DNA of 64,000 bases from Blattamonas nauphoetae (lineage: Eukaryota; Preaxostyla; Oxymonadida), in NCBI GenBank assembly GCA_033064195.1, contig JARBJD010000092.1, forward strand, positions 1 through 64,000, given 5' to 3'. The translations under genes and the position numbers were made by a program. Each line of letters opens with the position of its first letter. The stretch's first letter is position 1. A model generated the notes under the pieces. The model was given only the letters and a program-made list of their open reading frames with translations. It ran no database searches and was not told where the DNA came from. Of the stretch, positions 58,301 through 64,000 are shown piece by piece.

Positions 58301-60188
58301 AAGGAGGAGTTCTCAACCCGCCGCAACGTGATTGTGTACAACATCCACTCCGCCTACAGCCGCCTCAAGAACACCCCGCAGGCCAACATCCTCGAATCGT
58401 GCGTGGCGACGTGTGTCAACTCGGAGGTGCTCGCCTTCGCTGTCATCCATCTCTTCCACGTGTCCATCCTCGGTGCCTCGTCGCACTGGGACACAACCAT
58501 CTTCGACAACGCATCGCCCCAGCTGCTGTTCATCATTGTCGAGAAGATCAACAAGCTCCTCGTCCAGCTCTCCTCTCGCTTCTGCATCCCCAAACCTTAC
58601 GACGTCCTCAACGCCGCCCATCTGAAGGAGCTGTTCTTTGCCAACGAGGACGAGGAGAGTGCCGAGATGGTCAAGTTCCCCAAGCTCACCCCGGCTGAGG
58701 AGGAGACCCTGCTCGAAGAGGTCAACAACCAGCACAACCTGAAGGGGCAGAACACCCTCAAGCGCAGCTCGACCGGCGGATCCAACGAGCGCGAGATTTC
58801 GATGAAGTCGGCGATCGAGAAGGCCATCAAGTCGATGAACCTGCTGACGCTGCTGTGCATGCACTCGTGGCGCTTGTCGCTCCTCGTCTCGACGTACCAA
58901 AGGGTGAGCACGTACATCTCCGAAAGCTTCGCACGGTCGGCCTTCCAACAGCTGACCCAGCTCCCTCCGAACTTCGTCTGGGAGAACGCCGTGGATGTGG
59001 TGTTCGAAGAGAACGACCACGACTTCAGCTACATCTACAAGCACAAGTCGAAGAAAAACGCGTCCGACAACAAGGCGATGAACGACGCTACGCAAGAGCA
59101 GTCCCAGCTGAAGCAGAAGGAGAAGAGTGATCGGATGGAAAGGGCCACGCGGATCGAAGAAGACGCGTTCATCCGATACAACCTTCTGATGAAGGAGCGT
59201 TCGGCCGAGCTGGGGCTGCTCATCTCCGAAGACTCTATCGTCGTCTTCACCAATACTCGACGCACGCTGTGCATCATCTTAGCTGGGTCGAACATCCTAG
59301 AGCCAGCTGGGCAATTCTAAATTCCATATCCCCATCCTTTTGAATCAATCTCATGTCAGATCATTTGTTTAAGAACTTTTCTCTCTCAATTCTGTTTATA
59401 ATCAGTTTATCAGAGTCAGTATGCAAAAATTTCAAAACTATAGTTCGAATTTTGGGTTTTGGTGAATAAAAACGGGTTTGTATATTTTTGACGGGTTTGT
59501 GGAGGGACTATCACCTGATGCAAGAAAAATGAGATATGAAAGGAATTAAATCAGACAAACACAGAAATGCCCGATTGTTCTCCCGAAGAAGAACATTCTC
59601 CGGCTTCAGATCCCCATGAGCTGTCGATCCCGAAGGGTGAGTGTGCATCCACAAAAGTCCCTCGCAGATGTCTGTCAGAATCATCACCGTCAACTGAAAA
59701 CACATCCACAACAATAAAACAACAAGAGAACAACAATACAAGACATAATTTATTCAAACATCAAAGAATGAGGAAACAAGAAGAGACAAACAGGAAGAGG
59801 AATCAATTCACCTCGTGACTCATATTCCGAGATCAGATCTTTCAGACTTCGTGTCCCAAGTTCCATCACAATCGCGTGATATCCTCCCATGTCAATTGAT
59901 TCATGGAGACCAACTATCAGAGGATGGGCAAAACGACTCAAAATGTCCACTTCACGAGACGCTCGTTCCTTGTCCTCCTCTTTCAGCATTGGTAGCATCT
60001 TTACCGCATATTCAACCCCACTTCGTTCATGTAGCACTTTCAGAACTTGACCAAAGGCTCCTGCACTTATCTTTTTTGGGTTTATGTCTGAGACATGTAA
60101 TTGAATGGGACAATAGAATAAAAACTGAGAAATCATCCTGCAAGGACATACATCCAGGAGGGATAATATTTTGTAGTTTTGATGTCAT
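46313..60188 (-). CDS. Protein kinase with four SPRY-like domains and a C-terminal formin/WASHC3-like motif, twice invaded
   Basis: Proposed exons, 5' to 3' on minus: 60188-60152, 60087-59792, 59693-59561, 55624-55365, 55267-54691, 54661-54575, 54531-54290, 54252-53814, 53727-53519, 53424-52725, 52692-52346, 52309-52127, 47413-47249, 47218-47132, 47063-46852, 46780-46313. The start is MTSKLQNIIPPGY, parallel to MADKIKVPEGY in the kinase at 21123. Kinase marks: ISAGAFGQV, YAVKMLP, ASREVDIL, HGDLKPEN, CDLGGS (DFG read as DLG), FEYNSPERLL, DVWSLGVLAYRM. Then a coiled coil and four SPRY-like domains (for example RVVMEVNMDSTPRTVQFFVN, GLPESVRIG), an acidic linker between domains 2 and 3, and a last block HPAYEPFFAKLKSGKKAVFL resembling 'HPxYxxFFKMLKxGVP' motifs of WASH subunit 3 and FH2-linked proteins. 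The intron at 54662-54690 is 29 nt. The insertion at 47421-52119 splits an exon; the one at 55671-59510 lies in an intron. Confidence 0.8.
47421..51851. mobile_element. 4.4-kb element with perfect 49-bp inverted termini, inside kinase exon
   Basis: Positions 47421-47469 and 51803-51851 are exact inverted copies (outer end CTCCCTTACCAGTCGCTCC). The left flank is AGAGGAG (47414-47420) in the kinase exon; the right flank is CTCCTCT (51852-51858), its reverse complement. Interior plus-strand frames (47960-48295, 49581-49889, 50154-50642, 51109-51600) are short, mutually inconsistent and unrecognised. No transposase signature was found. It breaks the kinase gene between SPRY-like domains 3 and 4. 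Confidence 0.75.
51859..52119. mobile_element. 261-bp partner element, TACACAAACC termini
   Basis: Ends TACACAAACCAAAGCTCCCA at 51859 and its exact inverse ending at 52119. The right flank is AGAGGAG at 52120-52126, the same 7 bp found left of the 4.4-kb element, so the pair as a whole has a 7-bp target duplication. It contains hairpin-prone GGCCGAAGGGCC and CCGCTTCGGCGG. A further 49-bp inverted match links 52059-52107 to 47452-47500. Confidence 0.7.
55621..55670 (-). repeat. Copy B of duplicated host intron (50 bp)
   Basis: A direct repeat of 59511-59560 with three mismatches. On the minus strand it is a complete intron, GTTTGTG..GCATCAG (46 nt), plus the first four exon bases GTGA. It supplies the acceptor next to the DLG-bearing kinase exon. 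Confidence 0.85.
55880..56433 (-). CDS. Possible small tail-anchored protein gene
   Basis: Candidate exons on minus: 56433-56315 (MGSNIQNTPLPAQKSPFKD), a middle exon near 56184-56090 (LIQQIRRTVWSLHQSVQIQH) and a last exon near 56039-55881 (MHGFHVVNTMIHDTGGDLCN) ending in a hydrophobic stretch, ITCISLLFVLMIFLG, that could be a membrane tail anchor. The last intron works with acceptor TTTTTAGGCAG; the first join is not in phase as I read it. It may be a real SNARE-like gene, or broken; the function is not recognised. Confidence 0.3.
57211..59320 (+). CDS. GC-rich gene of unknown function nested in the kinase intron
   Basis: The main frame (from about 57850) gives roughly 490 residues to the stop at 59320: VSRAFQKQKFQLTQILQLLT, QKIVQVV-type helices, SLDLDSGDCFCALVESIEKM, VIHLFHVSILGASSHWDTTI, SMNLLTLLCMHSWRLSLLVS, ending IILAGSNILEPAGQF. 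It is helix-rich and without signal peptide or membrane segment. The N-terminal part lies in other frames: MNPLLLDRSPQPSINSS (57211 on) and SELNVDDEIFTHRVQRDLEH (about 57720-57810), so one or two frame breaks or very small introns occur before 57850. Third-codon positions are strongly G/C, unlike every neighbour. I do not recognise the family. It may be a highly expressed host gene captured by the element, or transferred DNA. Confidence 0.55.
59511..59560 (-). repeat. Copy A of duplicated host intron (50 bp)
   Basis: The same 50 bp as 55621-55670, differing at three positions. It directly follows the HGDLKPEN exon (ending 59561) and provides the donor GTTTGT. Its own acceptor plus GTGA abuts the element tip GGGACTA. 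Confidence 0.85.
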
Positions 60189-60873
60189 TTCCGATGATCA
60201 ATTGATCTTCGCCCTTTCTTTGGAATGATGACTTTATTCTGGCCCTTTAGTTGTATTGAAATGGCAGGTTCATCCTCGGATTGTTGGTCTTCATGGAGCA
60301 ATTGACATGGGAGGAGATGCGATTCAAAAAACGTGATTTAGTGAATAGTCCTCGGGGAAATTAGCACAACTTGGCTCGAGATTTGTTCCATGGGTGGGAT
60401 CTCCGATAGCACAATATTTACATGTGAACACATGGTTCTCGAAAGTGCGGAGGAAAGAAGCAAGATAGTGAGGTGAAAATTGCCACAATGGACAAGTCTC
60501 CCTTGTCTTCCACTCTCCATCCCTCAATCTCGGTTTTTCATCGTCCTCCCTCCGAACCCTCCATCTCTGATGTGACAAACAAATCCATCTGCGAGATAGG
60601 TATCACAATATCACATTTGATAAATCAAGAAATGAAACAGACATCCCAATGGAGTGGTATCGCCAAGGATCAATTGTGGACGATGTGGACCTTTCCAAAG
60701 ATAAATGATTGAACAAAGGGTCAACATCACTGTGTTGAATGAATCAAAATTGGTTTCAAAGGTCGATTTCTGGACTTTTTTGCGATGAAGATCGATCTTT
60801 AACCCATTCTCGAAGTGATCATTTTTTGTTAAACCTCCGTTCTGTTCGCGATTTTGTTCTTTCTCTACATTCA
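60189..60873. other. Divergent promoter region with two relics
   Basis: This lies between the minus-strand kinase and the plus-strand zinc-knuckle gene, so both promoters should be here. It also contains a plus-strand kinase fragment (60268-60335) and a stretch at 60341-60441 that, inverted, matches 5252-5352 (shared CACCCATG, then CAAATCTCGAGCCA). No intact gene is seen. Confidence 0.6.
60268..60335 (+). pseudogene. Kinase N-lobe fragment, opposite strand to the neighbouring kinase
   Basis: The plus strand reads VHPRIVGLHGAIDMGGDAI, matching AHPLIVGLHESIDMGGYHAI of the minus-strand kinase whose start lies about 80 bp away. The fragment is about 20 codons long with nothing kinase-like on either side, so it is a relic of an inverted paralogue. 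Confidence 0.65.
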
Positions 60874-63802
60874 ATGACCAACTATCCTCCTCCGTGGGAT
60901 TTCCGTCGTCCAACCGATTTTCAACCACGTTCAGATCCCACATTGCTATTCATTACTCCACCGTCAAATTTCCCGACGAGTTTGCCTCTTTTTCAAATTC
61001 TTAAGGTCCTTTGTAATTTTCTCTTTCTCAGTCGACACTAATTCAAGTCCTGTCCCATATCCCCCAACGTATTTCCCACATCACCTCCCTGTCCTCTCAC
61101 CTGATTCTTACTCATCCGAAAGATCAGCAAACCTTGATATCCCTGCGCTTTTGGGATCAGACAACTTCAGTGAGATTGGCTTTGTTGATTATCAACACGT
61201 TGAGGAGCCTTCGGGGTTGTCAGCCTCTGACCTCGCCCTGATGGACGGGACATTCACTTCACCGAGCATGGAACCTTTTTCATCGCACTCCAACAGCCAT
61301 CAGACCTTTGGCGTCTCTTTTCAGCCAAAAACTCTCACTAGACCATCCTCAATCCATCGTCCCTCACAATCTCCATCAAGCCCTCCGTCGGACCCTGCGC
61401 AGGACTACGTCTTAGGAAAGCAGCTGTCATACTCAGACTTGCGTGTTGATCCAGAATTCATATCATCTATTCCCAGTTCACTCCCACCAGCGCTGAACAC
61501 AATCTCCGTTCTGAACTTGCCTGTTCATTCGGATATTGGGTCGATTTCCGACAATGCATCAACAGGAGGTTATAGTTCATTTTCACCGCAACAACACACG
61601 GATCTTTTCAATCAGACTGGTTTTACTCTCTCTGCTGGTATCTCATCGGTCACGACGTCTTTTGAGCCTGTCAGTTATTCTAACTCGGCGAAATCTGACC
61701 GTGGAGTCTCTCTTTTCACGGACGATGTAGCTCTTGATTTTGATCAGCCGTCTCGCCCGTTTTCGCCCGGTAGCGATTTATCGAAAGCGGCGACTTTCTT
61801 TTCAACCCCAGGCTATCACAATGTCTACTCAACACCCCTCCCACCCACAACTTTTCCGGACAATTTTTTCACAAAACAAGCAGCCTTTGAGCCAGCAACG
61901 AAGCAGCTCACACCTCGTCGTCGATCGCTCGACTCAACACTCATCCCTCCCTCCAAAGAGGCCCCCAAACCGACCAACAGCCAGGATTCGGATGCTTCTC
62001 TCTCTCTCCGGAATGCACTAGACAAGCCGGCCCGAAAATTGATTCACTCGTCGTCGTCGGAAAACTTGGGGTCTCCAAGCAATTCTGCTCGATCATCAAA
62101 TGGGCGATCCCTCCCATTCATCTCTAGTTTTGGATCGCCATCGCTGGGAGGGCAAAATGACCCTAAATTTCATGATATGGTTCGATTGACTCGACCAATG
62201 TCTCAAACCAAACCAGCCGATATCAGCAGCCCGAAGTCAAAACTGGACCAAATGTCGCACACTGGAGGGCACGACATGGATATATTCGATGGGTCATTCT
62301 TCCATCCAGCCTCAACATCACTCACTCCGCAGATCCAACCGTCGAGAATGACATCTCCGTCGACGATGTCTGTCCAAAGCGCTGCGCCGGAATTTCCATC
62401 TCAGATCAAGACGTCATCATCTAAGAGACTTGTTACTCTGGATTTTGCGCCTTTTGAGGATATGGTTCCTGATCAAGAGATCCACCCCACATACGTGATA
62501 GACGAGCCAACTAACGACCAAATTTATTCAGCGTCGTCACTCATGAAATTGACCCCGCGGCATTCGATTTCTTTTATTCCGTCGCCGCGCAATTTCGACT
62601 CGTCGTCCCCACGACCACAACAAACCGACACTACGAATATAAATCGCGATTCTTATGGGTACAATAGTGCACAGGCTCAAACACAGCCTCCTCACCCGAT
62701 TGCTCCCTCTTTTACAGGCACGCAACAGCCACCACAAGTCCCTCATTTCACCATCGAACAACTCTCGCAGCAGGCAGGATCCAAACTCTCAAAAGCCGAA
62801 AAAACGTCGCAAAATCGATGGGATTCGTCAAAAACATCGAATAACCATCATTCGCAACAGTCGGAACAGACGATGGGTTGGGGTCGATCGGATAGATCGA
62901 TCACCAATTCCGGCCGTGATTCTGAATATGGGATGCCACAAAACGCTCTAAAGCCACAGCCTGGTCGAGGAAACGGAGTTACGCGAAAGAGACACGATCC
63001 CAATTCATCAGGAATGGCAGGAATTCATTCTGGGCCGCCACAAAACGGATCAACCCGAGCACCCTCACTCAACCTCCCTCTCCCGTCCTCCATCTCCTAC
63101 GCCCCCTTCCAACTATCCCCAGCCTCTCTCGCCCAATCAGGAAGCGTCGCTCAACCACGCCAGATCGTGTTCCAGGTCCACGCCACGCCGGAATCGCAGA
63201 TATCAATCCAAACATCACCAATTGTCCATTCTCCAACACCAGAATCTGCCCAACGTGGTCCGGGATCTTCGTCCTCGTCTGTCCCATCACTTAATTCAGC
63301 GACATTCGACCCACTTTCATTTCCGAGTGTTCCGTCACTCCCTGCACAGAGCGAAAAGCCGCTCCATCCGCCAAACTCGAAGACATCGTACACACCATCA
63401 CTCACTCAGCAGAATCGACGTCGCTCGTCATCTTCGTCGAAGTCTCATTCCACCACACTGCCGGCTTCGTTGATCTCGACGAGTGATCAAACCACAGATC
63501 CACTTTCGTCACATTTCAACATTAACTTCGTGCCAACTGAACCACATTCGCAGAAAGGTCCACGCAATAAGTCTAACCATCGCAATTCTCATCGATCGAA
63601 CACGGATTCGCAACAACCGCAATCACAAGCCCAAATCCAAAGAAAAAAGGGGGACAGATCACAGAACGAGGTTTGTTTCCGTTGCGGGAAAACGGGACAT
63701 ACTAGCAAGCTTTGTCCTGTACCTGACTTTAGAAAGTGCTTTCACTGCGGAAACACCGGGCACATTTCGAGAGATTGCCCCCAGAAGAAGACCAAGGGTT
63801 GA
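60874..63802 (+). CDS. Proline/serine-rich protein with two C-terminal CCHC zinc knuckles
   Basis: Two exons, 60874-60979 and 61032-63802, joined by a 52-nt intron (GTTTGC..TTTCTCAG) that keeps frame (NFPT|IDTNSS); start MTNYPPPWDFRRP. About 958 residues. Most of the protein is low-complexity and disordered (Ser, Pro, Gln, Thr). The end carries two CX2CX4HX4C knuckles, CFRCGKTGHTSKLC and CFHCGNTGHISRDC, preceded by a basic RNKSNHRNSHRS stretch. In eukaryotes such knuckles bind single-stranded nucleic acid (CNBP/Gis2, splicing and RNA-decay factors). An RNA-binding role is inferred. No reverse transcriptase, protease or integrase is nearby, so a retroelement origin is not supported. Confidence 0.85.
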
Positions 63803-64000
63803 TTGGTTGGACAGTCTCATTTTTTCTTGTATCTTCATTCCGCACCTTTGATTACTTCGGAATGGTTGTTTGGCTTTAAGGAAAGGTTATTCAGGTGTAA
63901 TTGCAGCGAGAAAGTGTGAGTTGGAAAACGAGAGAAATCAAGCTTATGATCCGATGGACTCATCTAAATGACATGTTAAACATGATATGATAGTGTGTAA

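Larger units (their letters stand above)
55671..59510. mobile_element. 3.8-kb element lying within a kinase intron, carries a GC-rich gene
   Basis: The right end, read inward on the minus strand, is TAGTCCCTCCACAAACCCGT followed by a second ACAAACCCGTTTTTATT. This matches the terminal layout of the MITE at 22212 (TAGTACCCGGACAAACCCGT, then AAACCCGTTAA). The left end lacks the TAGT tip and begins at ACAAAC|CCGTTTTTAT, where ACAAAC is shared with the host intron donor. A second inverted copy of the motif lies at 56750-56769, hinting at a nested or older left end. Inside are a GC-rich plus-strand gene (57211-59320) and a possible small minus-strand gene. No transposase was recognised. Confidence 0.65.

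Noticed and set aside
63660-63802. Retroviral or LTR-element nucleocapsid
   Set aside because: CCHC knuckles alone are common in host RNA-binding proteins. No reverse transcriptase, protease, integrase or terminal repeat accompanies them, and the gene has its own promoter side and an intron.

Overview
The window reads as nuclear DNA of a protist, most likely an oxymonad (Preaxostyla, Blattamonas-like). This rests on short spliceosomal introns (29-121 nt, mostly GTGTG, GTTTG or GTATG donors), the standard code with all three stops, no bacterial operon structure, and protein families I recall as expanded in that lineage: protein kinases with tandem SPRY-like tails, giant secreted serine-rich beta-helix proteins, helical ARM-like proteins. 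The organism call is inference, not a database result.

Layout. 1-1199 is a 27-bp minisatellite running off the left edge. 1431-5209 holds a gene relic, a foldback element and a 2.3-kb hAT-like element. 5527-8800 is a five-exon gene of unknown function. 9866-19554 is a giant secreted beta-helix gene with one internal frame break, followed by decayed sequence. 21123-24968 is a protein kinase with three SPRY-like domains, interrupted by a 475-bp MITE with a 3-bp target duplication. 25180-27744 is a MULE-like element (9-bp target duplication, about 90-bp terminal repeats) carrying a spliced host-like gene instead of a transposase. 28942-34628 holds an ARM-like gene, a kinase-less SPRY-repeat gene and a secreted protein. 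35515-42300 is a junkyard: a truncated ARM-like gene, a frameshifted pogo/Tigger-type transposon, a two-part 35-bp minisatellite, and a broken Trk/HKT potassium transporter running into a kinase-like tail. 46313-60188 (minus strand) is one large kinase/SPRY gene of about 16 exons, invaded twice: by a composite inverted insertion (47421-52119) and by a 3.8-kb element (55671-59510) that lies inside what is now a 3.9-kb intron and carries a GC-rich gene. 60874-63802 encodes a protein with two CCHC zinc knuckles.

How it fits together. Two paralogous kinases have been hit by elements of one terminal-repeat family (TAGTnCC...ACAAACCCGT). No intact transposase is present, and at least two elements carry genes that do not look like transposases. 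The SPRY repeats contain a recurrent 29-30-nt intron that is invisible to simple ORF reading in five of six copies. I did not find a defence system, a CRISPR array, RNA genes, or a viral or Polinton-like element.
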